Positions 40,451-51,879 of a DNA stretch of 64,000 bases are shown piece by piece. Source of the DNA: Mesostigma viride (lineage: Eukaryota; Streptophyta; Mesostigmatophyceae; Mesostigmatales; Mesostigmataceae). A program made the translations under genes and the position numbers. A model generated the notes under the pieces. The model saw only the letters and a program-made list of their open reading frames with translations. It was not told the DNA's origin and did no database searches. The DNA is taken from assembly GCA_009746045.1 (NCBI GenBank), contig RPFO01000114.1:1-64000 (forward strand), written 5' to 3'. Position 1 is the stretch's first letter. Every line of letters starts with the position of its first letter.

Positions 40451-41207
40451 ACTGAAGCTTTATTACCCTCCTTTGGCAGACGTGTCAGGGGTAGAATTCT
40501 TGGACATGGATTCAGAGCCTCAGTCTGGTGGGTTGGTCTCACCCAGTGAATTGGCTAGGGACATAGCTGATGCAAGCAACACAACCATAGACGCTCCTGT
40601 GTTCCTCAGTGGTGCAGCCCCACCACAGCCCACTGGTCCAACTGGGCAGGAGGAACGTGCACTGGATGAGCAGCAGGTCGCTCCTCCCTCATCTCAGGAA
40701 CAGCCACACGAAGCAGCAGATCCTGTTGTCCCCAGGAATAAATTTGCTGAGGCTCTAAAAGCTCTACATAGAGCACACACTGCCAAGGCACAAATGGCAG
40801 CAGGTGCAGCACAAGTCAATGCTGTGGGTGAATCTAACCAGGATCCCAGTATTCTGGCAGTAGACACACAGGCACAGGTGAGCATCATCAGTGCACAAGC
40901 TGTATCTGGCCTAAGTCTGCAACGCTCGCCCTGGGCTAGAGTGTCAGATTTTTCAGGCAAAACAAAAATGGCAGTCAAAGGCCAAGTGCTAATTCCCATT
41001 CTGGGTGTGCCCACTCCCTTCCAGGTAGTAGAGGGCTACAAGGGGAATGCACTGCTGGGGGAACCATTTGTCTCATACCCTGGAGTTGTCATCTCAGCTA
41101 GGAGGTTGAGCGTGACTGGGGTGGGGCAGGTCACCCTGGACCATTTCAAAATTCCTTTAACACAGATCAGTGATGGCTGGAAGCAGCCATCAATGCTGTC
41201 AACATAA
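40407..41207 (+). CDS. Retropepsin-like domain after integrase in the copia-like element
   Basis: A 266-codon frame. After an acidic Pro/Gln-rich linker comes ILAVDTQAQVSIISAQAV, then VKGQVLIPILGVPTPFQVVE and NALLGEPFVSYPGVVIS. This is the retropepsin layout (hydrophobic-D-T-G-A-x-x-hydrophobic; later hydrophobic-L-G) except that the Gly of DTG is Gln, which should abolish or weaken catalysis. Its place between integrase and RT is not canonical for copia (gag-PR-IN-RT). Assigned from pattern only. Confidence 0.55.
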   Translation: MTIQHHRERMVGKHRLKLYYPPLADVSGVEFLDMDSEPQSGGLVSPSELARDIADASNTTIDAPVFLSGAAPPQPTGPTGQEERALDEQQVAPPSSQEQPHEAADPVVPRNKFAEALKALHRAHTAKAQMAAGAAQVNAVGESNQDPSILAVDTQAQVSIISAQAVSGLSLQRSPWARVSDFSGKTKMAVKGQVLIPILGVPTPFQVVEGYKGNALLGEPFVSYPGVVISARRLSVTGVGQVTLDHFKIPLTQISDGWKQPSMLST

Positions 41208-41212
41208 AATAC

Positions 41213-44200
41213 CTCCCAGGTCAGGAACCCTGTGTTGATTCCCTCATTCATTCTCAGAAGCTACACCCCTCTGCGTTTGGGCTTGGTAGATGGGACATTG
41301 CGTCCATGTCTCCCTTGTCCTATGATGATGTGGTCAAAGACTGTCAAACGCAGATTGGTTTTCTGAAATGGATGGAAGCCTTTCACAGGGCTAGAGAGGA
41401 ATGGGTTTGTCCTGATCCACGTAGTAAGTCCCAGGTACCACCTGTAACACCGATTGAGGCACTGCCACAAGGGGCCAGAAAGCTCAGACTGAAGTTTGTC
41501 TGCAAGCATAAACCCCAGGCAGATGGGACACCTCCCATTTTTCATGCCAGACCTTGTGTCACGGAGTTCAGGGGCTCCACTGAGCTAACAGAGGCTGAAC
41601 TGTATACCCCTGGTATTCAGCAGACGTCTCTTAATTAAGGTCCTGTTGGCCACTTTCCTTCACCATCTGAATGCGGGTAAGGACTACGTGTGTAAAGCCA
41701 CTTGGGACGTGGCGCGCCGAATATTTTCCGCGCCAAAAAATTCGCGGTACCGTCCGTACGGTGTATAATGTGTGCCCGGACCGCTCAACCCTCGCGGAGG
41801 TGGCCATGGCGGCATGCCTTTATGCAATATTAATCGATATGGCACGTAAACAGCTAGAAAAAATGCTTGAATTTCGCAGAAGATTAGTTGATGACCTCAT
41901 GTCATGGCGGAAAGTTTACGGTTTGCAATATCGCTAATTTCTCGAACGGCTACGGGCGCGGGGGTCCAGGATATAATTTCTCTTGCGGATCATGAAATTT
42001 AATGCAGGTTTACGGCAGCTATTGTGAGGCAACGTAGGCTCTAAAGAGCGATTATGAAGCTAACTTAATGGTGTTGTCGAGTTTGTGCCGAAGCTTCCCG
42101 GTTTCTTTTACATTTCCGGCATTCAAGGTAAGAACCTACGCAGGCCTGCGCATGTCGCCTTCGACGTATTCACGGAAGGCGCACCTTCCTTGTTCGCCTG
42201 ATCAATGGATGATGTCTTTTATTGTTCGAGCTTGCGTGCCAGTTTATGCATGAAACATTTCCACGCAGGCAGGTGCAATAACGTCGGCCTTTCGCCTTTT
42301 TTTCGGGCAGTTTCCCTGCAGGAAGCGCTCCATTCCTTTCGGTTGCATCGTCAGATTCCTAGCAATTTCGTACAATTTCGTGTAGTTTGTGGCTGGCATG
42401 CTTAAGGCGCCGAGGTCAAGTTGTTGGTAATGTGTTGACATTCGTTTTCCATAATCCTTTGGACATGAGCTTGCTCAGACGCTTTGTTATGTGCCGGATC
42501 TGACACGCCTGTTTTAGTAAAGACATCCGGCATGTGCCTAGAGGCTAACAAGCTGGCATCAGCTTCTTAGCAAATTGCCATATTGGAAAGGAAGGTGAGA
42601 GTGGTTCTTTTGCTGGCCATACTGCATGAGTGGCATTGCATTAGATAGGTGTTTTTATTGCTTTCCTTGAGCTATAACCATTAAGACTTCCCTGCTATGT
42701 GTGCAGCAAGGCAAGCTGGATAGGATGTGAATGCATGGCAGACAGCATGTATGATTTGCTGCCAAGTTTGCAGGCTGCAGTTGCCTCTATTGCTTGGGCA
42801 GTCTTTCTAAGGTTTTTACACGTATACTTGCTGAGTTCTTGGCATAAATTTACATGGTAACCTTGGGCGTAGCATAGTGTATGCTCTCTTGGTGCGTGTA
42901 TGCCTAGCGAAGGTGTTGCTATGCGCACGCTGGCAAGGCTGGCCATGCTGAGGGCAGGGGAGGGCAGATGAGGTGCCTAGCCTTTTCTTATGTTGTGTGA
43001 TCGAGTTGGGCATGTTTTTTGGCTTCTTGGATGGAAAACATGCTGTCTAGGTGGCCTTATACACAGAAAAACCTCATTTAGCGTATGTTCAGGTTTTAGC
43101 ACGCAAAACCTTATAACTTGAGCTAGACTTGTCGGAATGACCTGGGACTTGGACCACTGCTGTCCCCCTGTTAGCCGGATTTTCGCTTGATTTTGTGGCG
43201 TTATCTGAAGTGTTTATGATATGTTTATTCCCAATGTCCGGTAAAAAAAGACCTGTTTTGCGGGAAAATTAATAACTGTTCAAGGTTTTGCCATTTCCAT
43301 GATGTAAATAGCTCAGCAAGCTACACACTCAGGGAACTACAAATGGTTGATTTTTGGTTGCCAACAAATGTGTGCATTGGCTGGGGCATACCCAGCCCTA
43401 ATTAGCGTCTTTTTCTATTTATAGCGCAATATTGGCGTATACTTGGGGGTAGTACCCCCAACAAGTGCATGGACAAGTCACAAGAGATGTTATTTAGTGC
43501 CCGCAATCATATTTCAGCATTGTGCAAATGAATTTCAAGTGTTATTACCATAGTTCAATTTTTAAGGGTTTTGGGGTGCCACCTCCAAGTGTGTAAAGCC
43601 ACGTGCCTTCCTCAAAGGCAACCCTGACATAGCACAAAAGGTGTGGAGGGGTCAAGTCTATGTGGTCAACACTCCCAAAGTCTGGGCTGGGGACATCAAG
43701 GAACCTCATCTAAGGCCTAACTTGGGGGTAGAAGGGCTTCAGTCAGCACCTAAAATTTTTAGGCTGTCTGCCCAAGAGGTCTTCCTGAAGCTGGGGGCCC
43801 AGTATGATGATATTGACCCTTGTTTCTTCACCATCCCTCATCCTGCTGGTTTGATGATGTTTGTGTGGCATGGGGATGATCAGCTCATTACTGGTCCCAG
43901 GGCAGCTGTGGAGGATTTCATTGCTCAAGTGTCTGCTAGCTTTGAATTAGGCAAGCAGCTGGAGCTGGGGAAAGATCCCGTCAAGTTCTGTGGCATCATT
44001 CTGAACCTGTTTAAGGAGCAGAAGGAGTGGGTGTGTTCTCTCAAAGCCTCCCCTGAGTATGTCATGTCTTGCAAAGATGTTCTTCCCTCTGACATCACTC
44101 CTGATCTCTGTCCCACTATTAGGGGTAAGCTAGGTTGGCTGTGTGCCACTTGTGCTCCTCACCTGGCGGTGGTCAGCAGAGTGGATGATGATGTCCTCAT

Positions 44201-44783
44201 GGAGGTAGGGTCTAGGGCTATTAAACAGGTGTTGCATGATGGCCCTCCCCTTATTCTTCATGCTCTGGATCTGTTCCAACCCATCCACATCACATGTATG
44301 ATGGACAGTTCCATGGAGTCACGGGTAGTCACTAAGGTACAAGCCAGAGAGGCAGGTCTCTTTATGTTGTCTAACCCCGCTGGCAAGCAATCTTTGGTTT
44401 CCTGGTTCAGCAGACTCCACAAGCGCAAGGCAGTCAGCAGCAATGTAGCAGAATGCCGTGCTGTGGTATCAGCTGTGTTGCATGCCAGGTATTTGAACCA
44501 TCTGCTGGTGTGGTTGCAGCATCAGGCTGGTAGTTATGCTGGTGTCACATCCCACCTGCTGACTGACAGTCAATCCCTTCTCTCTTTCCTGGACAACCCC
44601 TTGGCTGTGCACACCGATTTGGACTGGATTGTCCTCAAGCAGGAGTGTACCTATCTGGAGTCCAAGACTCACATCCGAGACCCTGACAATGCAGCAGATG
44701 CACTCACAAAAGTGCCACAGGCTGCAGGGCCTCAGTACAGAGTCCTATACACGCTGATGAACCCATATAACGGCAGAGGGTGA
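41213..44783 (+). pseudogene. Copia-type RT-RNase H, split by a 1.9-kb insert
   Basis: The N-terminal RT part (41213-41701) contains SQVPPVTPIEALPQGARKLR, KFVCKHKPQADG and then GKDYVCKATWDVA. A frame change or stop lies near 41637. The frame resumes at about 43602 with RAFLKGNP, so the DV..AFL.G motif of copia RT is cut by the insert. Then follow PHPAGLMMFVWHGDDQLITG (the catalytic box, HGDD instead of YVDD) and RNase H with MMDSSME, VAECRAVVSAV and LLTDSQSLLSFL, ending at TGA 44781-44783. Confidence 0.8.
41702..43588. mobile_element. 1.9-kb insert of unknown type in the copia RT, with 14-bp flanking repeats
   Basis: GTGTGTAAAGCCAC occurs at 41688-41701 and again at 43589-43602, enclosing about 1.89 kb with no supported gene. 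The left end has GC-rich inverted bits (GGCGCGCC, ACCGT/ACGGT). The coding frame is not restored simply by deleting one repeat copy; about 14 bases of target seem lost on the right side, or the junction was altered. No terminal inverted repeats, RT or transposase are recognised. Confidence 0.6.
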
Positions 44784-45160
44784 AGTGCCTCAGCCTAGGG
44801 ATCTTAGCACCAGATAGGAGGGTGGTCATGGGGTGGCAGGGTCTGAAGTGTCCCACCCGTAAGACTCTCTTTGCGTCATTAAAGATCGAGGTCAGAAGGG
44901 TCCTCCTTTATTGATGGCTTGTTCTTTGTCAATAAAACGTGTGGTCATATTTTTCTGACAATGGTTTTCCTAACACAGGCACCCAACCAGTGGGGATGTT
45001 GTATCCAACACGGAGGAGCTATGGGCGCTTTTATAAATGCATCTCTTTCAGTGTCCTGGTTGTCCCTGTGGGGAACCTTGCCGTTATCAGTAGTGGTTGG
45101 CATATGAGTGGGTTGTGGGAAGAGTCTTCCCCTCACTCCCCAAAGAAAAGTAATAATGGG
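44784..45160 (+). other. 3' non-coding part of the copia-like element
   Basis: No supported gene. The last bases before the LTR (CAAAGAAAAGTAATAATGGG) are purine-rich and take the place of the polypurine tract. Confidence 0.6.
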
Positions 45161-45681
45161 AGTTATTCTAGGGCTTCAGGCCTAGACTATCAGTACACGT
45201 GGCGTTGTCCCCGTCTCCCAAGTGGGATACGGACATGGACGGTAGTGTAGTACACTGGACATATCTCTACTAGGATTTAGATCCGCACGTGCCATGATGG
45301 GCACGTGGGTGCTAGATATTAGCACTGAGATATGTAGTGCACACGCACGTGGGTATTCACGTGGTAGGGTTTATGAGCTGTGATGCAGACCACAAGGTGG
45401 CTGCAGTGCTAGTCCTGTACGGAGGTCCTAGGGGAGGTCCAGGATCGTCCACGTAGTGCTGTTAGGCAGTCGTTGCCTGCGGGCATCGTATCAGTCCTAG
45501 CTGGAGTAGATCTAGCTGGACGGAGCCAGCACCTCATTGGTTAGCACTAGTGCAGGATAGCTAGGTTACCCTAACCTACGTGCCCATGCAATCCAGCTTG
45601 GCAAGCTTGCATGGGTTGATATTATGCCAGCCATTGCATAATCAAACACACGTTCGCATCCATTGCACGAGTGCCATAACT
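45161..45681 (+). repeat. 3' LTR of the copia-like element
   Basis: 521-bp direct repeat of 36044-36563 with one additional A near 45645; followed by the CTGAG duplicate. Confidence 0.93.
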
Positions 45682-45686
45682 CTGAG

Positions 45687-46544
45687 GACTTATGCTCACG
45701 TGACGCAGTCACGTGTCTATTAATTAAAATTTTAATTAATTAACTAAGGGGCTATGCTGAGCTATAATATGCTTGATGCCAAGAGGTGCAATGATGCCAG
45801 CTAACTGAAGCTGTACCTTTCTGGAAAATTGCCCCCATCTATAGACAACTAGCTTGCTCTATCCCGCGGCCGGGGGAGCCCGGGAGGACTTCCACAGTTT
45901 GTTGTTGACATGAAGGTCCCCGCCCCGCCAGTACATGCACTTGGGGCTTCTCGGGGCTGGACTTGTGGCGGATACAGTCGGGCCACTGGTCGCGGCGTTG
46001 CTGCTGCTGCATGGGCTGGCGTCAGGTCGTCGTCAAGCGACCAACATTGGGGTGTGTGCCAGCTTCTTGCTGCAGCGAGAGAGGAACCGAACTCGGGCAG
46101 CGATGGCGCTGAGGAAGGTGAGCCGGACCACTGCATGGTGGGGGCCCAGCCTTGTCCCGTGGATGGGGCAGGCGGTATATATAGGCGCCCTGCAGTGTCG
46201 CACCTGGCAGCTCCAGCCTCCATGCGCGCCAAGATCGAGCTGGTTCCTGAGCTCGTCGAGAAGAGAGTCTGGGCCGGGTGTTCCCCGGCGCCTTGTCGAA
46301 CTTAGCGCCTGAAGATGACCCGGCAGCGGCGGCGGTCGCGGTCAGCGGCCTCGCGCGGCGCGTGTAGACCTTCCAGCTCCTGTAGCTTGGTGGTAATGGC
46401 CGGGGTGGTAGAGCCGCTGCCTGGCTCGATGGAATCAGGTCCGCCCAGGATGCGCGAGTCGAGGGGTCATCGCTGGCCCGACCGGCGGTTTGGGCGGCCG
46501 TGATGGCCGGTGGCCGTTCGGTCGGTGATCTTGGGGACCTGCGT
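45687..46544. other. GC-rich stretch with no recognised gene
   Basis: After a short AT-rich segment (TTAATTAAAATTTTAATTAA) the sequence is GC-rich, with overlapping open frames on both strands (45849-46312). None shows a domain or clear coding composition. Confidence 0.5.
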
Positions 46545-47075
46545 GGCCAGGGCGTCTACTATAATATACCCCATGTCCTCGACGAGCTGCTCTTTGAAGG
46601 TGCGGGCCTTGCGGCGTCTAACATGGCTGGGCCTGGCCCACGTGAGCAGGTGCCGGCCCGGCTGAGCGGGGCGCAGCCCTGCAGCCGAGGGGCCACGTGC
46701 ATGAGGTGTCTATACCTGGTTGGTGCGAGCTAAGTGCCCTACTAGCAGCAGGCGCTGCTGCTTGATGGTGCTGGTGATAAGTGGTATGCCGAGGTACAAG
46801 TCCTCCTTGCGGACATGAGCAGCGTATCCTACACGGAAAATTGACCGCTGCATGTTGGTGACCGCGCCGTCCAGCTTATTGGGCAAGGTCGGCGGGACGT
46901 GAGAGTCCATGCATGTACGTCTCGGCCTCGTACGTAAGACCAGGGAGGACCTGGACCTTAAACAGGTCCTGCTTCTCTAGCTTAATTGCCCAGGGGCTTG
47001 CGTCACAGGGCCCTGTAATGGCGTCAAGTGTGCCAGGTGATGGAGATACGGTGGTCCACATCGGCCCCGCATCAG
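46545..47075 (-). mobile_element. Truncated LINE copy, minus strand
   Basis: Minus-strand frames match the LINE at 53088-53831: EKQDLFKVQVLPGLTYEAET, NKLDGAVTNMQRSIFRVGYA, LITSTIKQQRLLLVGHLART and, near 46600, RRKARTFKEQLVEDMG. Several frame changes and an altered 3' end show it is dead. Confidence 0.75.
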
Positions 47076-47479
47076 GATGAGCTGCCTCTTCCCCCCGTCA
47101 GGACCCAATAAGAGCGCATATGGCAGCTAGTAGCCCCTCAGGAATGGGCAAATAGTACAGCTGCCACAGTCTCTAGATCGAGGGTGCACGCGTGCATTCG
47201 GAATGAGCAAACAGTACGGCCGCTGCTCTAAGTACTAGGGATTAGGGACCACGTACGCCAACGTGCCATGGCATGCTTTCCTCCGACACAGCGACGTACA
47301 CAGACCTGGAATTCATCCTTTCCTCCGACACAGCGACGCCTGCAGACCTGGAATATGCTTTCCTCCGATCGACACGGCAACGCCAATGATCAGGGATGCT
47401 AGCTCTGGCCGGGATGGAGGTGTCATTAATTATACTGTACACCCAGAATATGACCGGAATATGCTTATAGCCACGGTTG
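47076..47479. other. Spacer with short direct repeats
   Basis: A partly duplicated segment around CTTTCCTCCGACACAGCGAC (about 47276 and 47319, with a degenerate third copy near 47359), each followed by AGACCTGGAAT or similar. No supported gene. Confidence 0.5.
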
Positions 47480-48960
47480 ATGGAGGAGGTGCGTCCTCTT
47501 TGCCCTGATGATGGTTTGCCACTGGTCTTCATGTTTGTCGACTATACATCAAGGCCTTTGGCACGGTCCTCTGTCTGGGAGGCTCTTTGGGCCATCCTAG
47601 CTAGCTTTGGATCGGGTACCACCCTACTAGCGTTTATTGCTGCCATTCGTCGACTGTATGAGGGCTCACAGGCAGTAGCGCGGAATGCGGAAGGCACCAC
47701 CCCACCATTACCGGCCCTTTACCACGGGGTGTGGCGAGGTTGTGTCCTGTTGTCCCCATATATCTGTTCATTATTGTCGTGGATCACGTCATGCGCCGGG
47801 CACGTGTGCGCTTTACTGCTGGGTTCGAGCCTGGCTTGGACATCCTTATAACGAGTGCGCACGAGCACGGCAGAGGTGGCACTGGCTACCGCCTGTCCGA
47901 CCTGATTTACGCGGATGACACCACCCTCATCGCGCGCCCCGACTCCCGAGCACATTCAGACCTGGCTGGACTGTCTGGGCTTGGAGGCGAGGGCGGTGCA
48001 TGGGGTTGGAGATTAGTGTCAAAACGGAGGCGATGGTGATTGGGGCCTCCAGACTGTCGCCCGCCGCTGCCGCGACTGCTAGACGGGAAGGAGGTCCCGT
48101 TCGATCCGTGATCGCTTCAAACTGTTGCCAGGGAGCATGCTCCCCGACACCGCCGACGATGCGGACATCCGCATCGACCTGGCCTCAGGGCCAGGCTTCG
48201 TTCGCTCAACACCTCAGTACTGGCGCTCGAAGGGCCTGGGTGAGCACCGCAAGCGCATGCTCTTCAAGGTCCTCGTCCTCACGGTGCTTACGTATGGCGC
48301 CGAGGCATGGACGCTAGACACACTGGCGGCCAAGCTCGTCGGCACGGTTTATAGGATGCTCCGACAGGTCCTGAATGTAGGGTTTTCTAAGCATAGGTCA
48401 TTAGAGTCTTTGTACCAGGTTATGCCTCGCATTTCGGACGATCTCGATTAGGCAGTGTAGGACAGCATTTGTAGGACATCTTGCCCGCACCAGTCAGGTC
48501 GACACCCTCCTTGGTCTGGCCGGCCCCCAGCGGCTTGGCCCACCAGGGCAGCACATCCTGACCTGGCCTGGCCCCAAGGACATTCCTAGAAAGCTAGGTA
48601 AACCTGCCATGAACTACACCCAGATGTTGCTGGCCGACCTAGTGGTCCCAGCTCAGTTTGAACACCGCATTCACTCCCTCTCTCTTCTTTGGACTGCAAT
48701 GCAGAACAATTAGAGAGAGGTGGCAGAAGATTGTCCAGCAGGCTCAGTGGCTCACACGCCAGCCCCTATGGGCAAGCCCCCTACCCCCAAGCGGAAGGGG
48801 CGTTTTGCTGAGTAGTGTAGTTAGGATTTTCTAGACTAGATAGCTTAGAGTTAGGCTAGTTCGACTACGCGGCTTCGCCCACCTCCATCCATCAAGCAAG
48901 GAATATGTGCTACATGATCTCCCAAAGGAGACATGTTATAATTTATATATATATATTTTA
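47480..48960 (+). mobile_element. LINE copy with decayed RT domain
   Basis: The plus strand encodes RT pieces in several frames: FMFVDYT, FIAAIRRLYEGSQAVARN, GVWRGC...LSPYI, the catalytic LIYADDTTLIARPDS near 47910 (YADD, non-LTR type), and LEISVKTEAMVIG. Then come FKVLVLTVLTYGAEAW and MLRQVLNVGFSKHRSLESLYQ. The 3' UTR matches the copies at 34825 and 35689 and ends in TTATAATTTATATATATA in place of clean TTTAA units. Frameshifts make it a pseudogene. It has the best-preserved RT region of this family in the window. Confidence 0.85.
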
Positions 48961-49221
48961 AATTAATGCTTAGCCACCGTCCACCATATTAATTGATTAA
49001 TGCTTAGCCATTCTATTTCTCGCTGCTTATCTCATTGATATACATGAATACAACCTGCTGCTAAGGACTCAGCCACCAGGGACGTCTCTGAGTCCTGGCC
49101 GACGCAACCAATGCCGTAGTGATGACATGGCGGATGACAAGATGCTGTGATTGAAGCCACGATGCAGCACCCTGTAGCCATACAGCGGCGCATATATGTG
49201 CATTGCCTCATGGATGCACAT
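48961..49221. other. Spacer, no gene seen
   Basis: Contains two near copies of TTAATGCTTAGCCA (about 48963 and 48998). Nothing coding recognised. Confidence 0.5.
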
Positions 49222-49565
49222 ATTCTGATTGGGCACGCCGCAAAGGTCAAAACCATTTGCGTTCAGTGCCGGTCCGCGGAAAACGCGATCTGCAAATGAA
49301 TCCAGGCCGGAATCGAACTGGGGACCTCTCGCACCAACTTTTGCTGACTATAGGACGGACGTCTCCTGATCCTAAGGCATCGCCAAGTGACACCTACAGT
49401 CCAACCGCAAAAGTTCTCCTTTCCTGGGAGTGATGCAAGCCATTCGGATTTGTACTAGATAAATCATTCGAGATCTGTGTGTGTAGGAGTACTACACACG
49501 TAGGAGTACTACACACTCGAGACTTGTTCAGTCTCGACACGTGAGACGGGCTGAACACGGCTGAA
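49222..49565 (-). mobile_element. tRNA-like SINE copy 1
   Basis: A 344-bp repeat matching 59901-60242 with moderate divergence. On the minus strand it has a pol III B-box-like GTTCGATTCCGG within AGGTCCCCAGTTCGATTCCG, as in a tRNA T arm, with GGCGATGCC upstream as a candidate A box. Nearby are palindromic GTAGGAGTACTAC and a GAGACTTGTTCAGTCTC hairpin. No ORF. Confidence 0.65.
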
Positions 49566-49573
49566 GACTACTA

Positions 49574-49850
49574 AAAAAAATTAAATTAAATTATAACATG
49601 TCTCCATTGGGAGATCATGTAGCACATATTCTAGGTTGGATGGGTACGTGGCGTGGAGGAAGCCGCGTACTCGAACTAACCTAACTCTAAGCTATATCTA
49701 GTCTAGAAAAGCCTATCTACGCTACTCATCAAAACGGCTCCTCCTCTTGGGGGGAGGCGGCTTGCCCACAGGGGCTGGCGTGTGAGCCTTGACAATCTTC
49801 TGCCACCGCTTCTTGTCCTGCATGGCAGTCCAGAGAAGGGAGAGTATACC
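49574..49850 (-). mobile_element. LINE 3' end, minus strand
   Basis: Minus-strand sequence matches the last ORF2 segment (KRWQKIVKAHTPAPVGKPPP) and 3' UTR of the LINE at 47480-48960, ending ACATGTTATAATTTAATTTA then T-rich. Strongly 5'-truncated. Confidence 0.85.
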
Positions 49851-51879
49851 TACCATATATGAAGACTATACCTACCATATATGTGCATCGGCAGCGGCAG
49901 GTAACAGGTTCACCCTATGCTGCACTGCAGCATGCAAGCCTGAAACCGCCTAGAACTGCCGAAAAAAGGACCCCTACCCTAGGGGGCCCAGAGTGCCCAT
50001 TTACATCTGCCCGTCAGGGACTGGGAGGGGAAGATCAAGCGCATAAGAAGCGGTGGGCGAGCCATCGTCCGCGTCCTCATCCTCGCCCTCGCCTGCTTTG
50101 GTATCTTGACAAGGAGGCGACCCTAGAGTTTGGTATTAGAGGAGGCGAAACTAGATTCGATAATAGAGAAGGCGACCCTAGATTCGGTATTAGAGTAGGC
50201 GACCTTAGATTTGGTACTGGAGTCCTGAGGCGACTGCAATGATTGCCCACGGTGCAGGGTGCGAGCTTATTCATCTCCGGTGGCTAGCGCACGGAGGGGT
50301 GGGGTCGACAACTAGAACAGCAACCAGCCCCTTCCTGAAGAGAGAGAAGGGAAAAGGGGATTGCCGTGCGAGGCCGTCGGAGGCACTTTACTCTTGATGC
50401 GCATGAAATGCCAAGCCCATGCGGGTGCTCTCAACGCTGCATGTCTCTGCTTGACATGCAGAGTTTCCCTAATCCCAGGGAGTCATGTCGTCTGCCTTCT
50501 CCTCTCTGTGTGTGTCCTCTCTGTTTCTCTAGAACCGAGCGCCCTCACGAGGCCTAGTTCCCCGCGGTGTGTGGTTCTCCTCTCTGTGTGTGTCTGTCGT
50601 GTTCATTTTTCTAGATCCCGTTGTCTTTGACAGCCCGAGGGCTAGTTCCCCCCTCCGCATGTCTAGCTCCGCTCATGTCGCGCCTCCTCCCCTGTTGTGC
50701 GTCCTCCCCTCTTGCGCGTCCTACCCTCTTACGTCTTCCGTGCGTCGCTGCCACACAGTCGAGCGCAGGGGATATAAATGGCCCAGGGAGGGTCACCCAT
50801 TCTAGTTACTTGCAGTACCTGTGGTTCAACGCAGACGAAGACGAATCCAGGCGAAGCAGGGTAAAGAAAAGCAGAATAAAGACGAGTAATTATTGACAAA
50901 GACACACGAGAAGGCATCCAGGCAAAACAGAGGCGCACAAAGGCTCGTAATCTGACAGATGCTGGATATCCGCGCGGCAAAGTACACGACAAGTATTGCC
51001 CCCCCAGCGATGCCGTTAGCCTTCTACTGATTTTTCCCTCTTAGAACCATGGGAGCAGAGCCTTAGGGCTTGCTCCGTGCCATGACATGGGCGAGCGGTT
51101 GGGACTATCGCCTCAGCCTTTGCTCTGCAACGTGCCATGGGCTGGTGGTAGGTAGTATATAGAAAGGCAGATAGGCACTTGACTACAGTAAATAGGGTTT
51201 TGGCAGTAAATAGGGTTTTGGGTGTATAGATTTTTGGCACAAAAAAGGCTGCAAGAAGCTAGATGGTAAAACGAATAAGCGACCCGAACTGAAGCCAGGG
51301 GGTCCTGCCTCCCAACCGGTTGCCCTTTCAAGGCCTGGTCATGGCACGCAAGGTGACAGAATAAAGTATCAACAACGAGCACACCACAACGAGCACACGA
51401 GGAGGCATGCATTCATCACACCCTGAATTCTAATGAAGCGCCAGATGGCAGAATTACAAAAGAGTAAGTATTTATAAATACCACACCAGGGGGCATGCGT
51501 TGATCTAGCTCTGACTTGATTCTATATCAAGGTTCAGATGCAATCCTCCACACACACACCCCTCTCGTGGCCCCCGCACACACACACAAGGGAGTACCTG
51601 TGAACGCAGTCCCCTAAAACACTTAAATTATGTATCACGAGCAGCAATAGAGAATAGCTATTAATACTCTACTTTGCTCCGGTCCCCCGCACTTATGCCT
51701 GAAAGCGGCCCCTATGCAAGAATACTTCATGCGCTAGCCATATCTATACCCCGGCTCCAGCCAAGTTGCCCTAGCATCCATGCGTGCAGCATGACCACAA
51801 TCGCACTTGATTCCCGAATCTCCTTGCTGTGAAACGACAAACAATCCCCACACCACCCTAATTTGCGCAAGAGCTTACC
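49851..51879. other. About 2 kb with no recognised gene
   Basis: Four degenerate units of about 27 bp starting GGCGACCCTAGA lie at 50106-50232. A short duplication AGTAAATAGGGTTTTGG sits near 51187 and 51205, and CA-rich tracts near 51545-51590. Many short overlapping frames, none with a recognisable domain. The missing 3' exons of the FAM32A-like gene would be expected here on the minus strand but were not found. Confidence 0.5.

Larger units (their letters stand above)
36044..45681 (+). mobile_element. Ty1/copia-like retrotransposon with non-TG/CA LTR ends
   Basis: LTRs at 36044-36563 (520 bp) and 45161-45681 (521 bp) differ only by a one-base indel. They start AGTTATTC and end CCATAACT, so the ends are inverted repeats AGTTAT/ATAACT and not the usual TG/CA. 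CTGAG is duplicated at 36039-36043 and 45682-45686. The interior encodes gag, a zinc-finger region, a copia-type integrase, a retropepsin-like domain, RT and RNase H, in that order, but spread over several frames. A 1.9-kb insert splits RT at 41702-43588. Copia affinity rests on integrase preceding RT and on the RT/RNase H motifs. Confidence 0.9.

Noticed and set aside
45849-46312. Open frames of about 125-131 codons on both strands
   Set aside because: No domain, no splice context, and the overlap on both strands in GC-rich DNA suggests chance.
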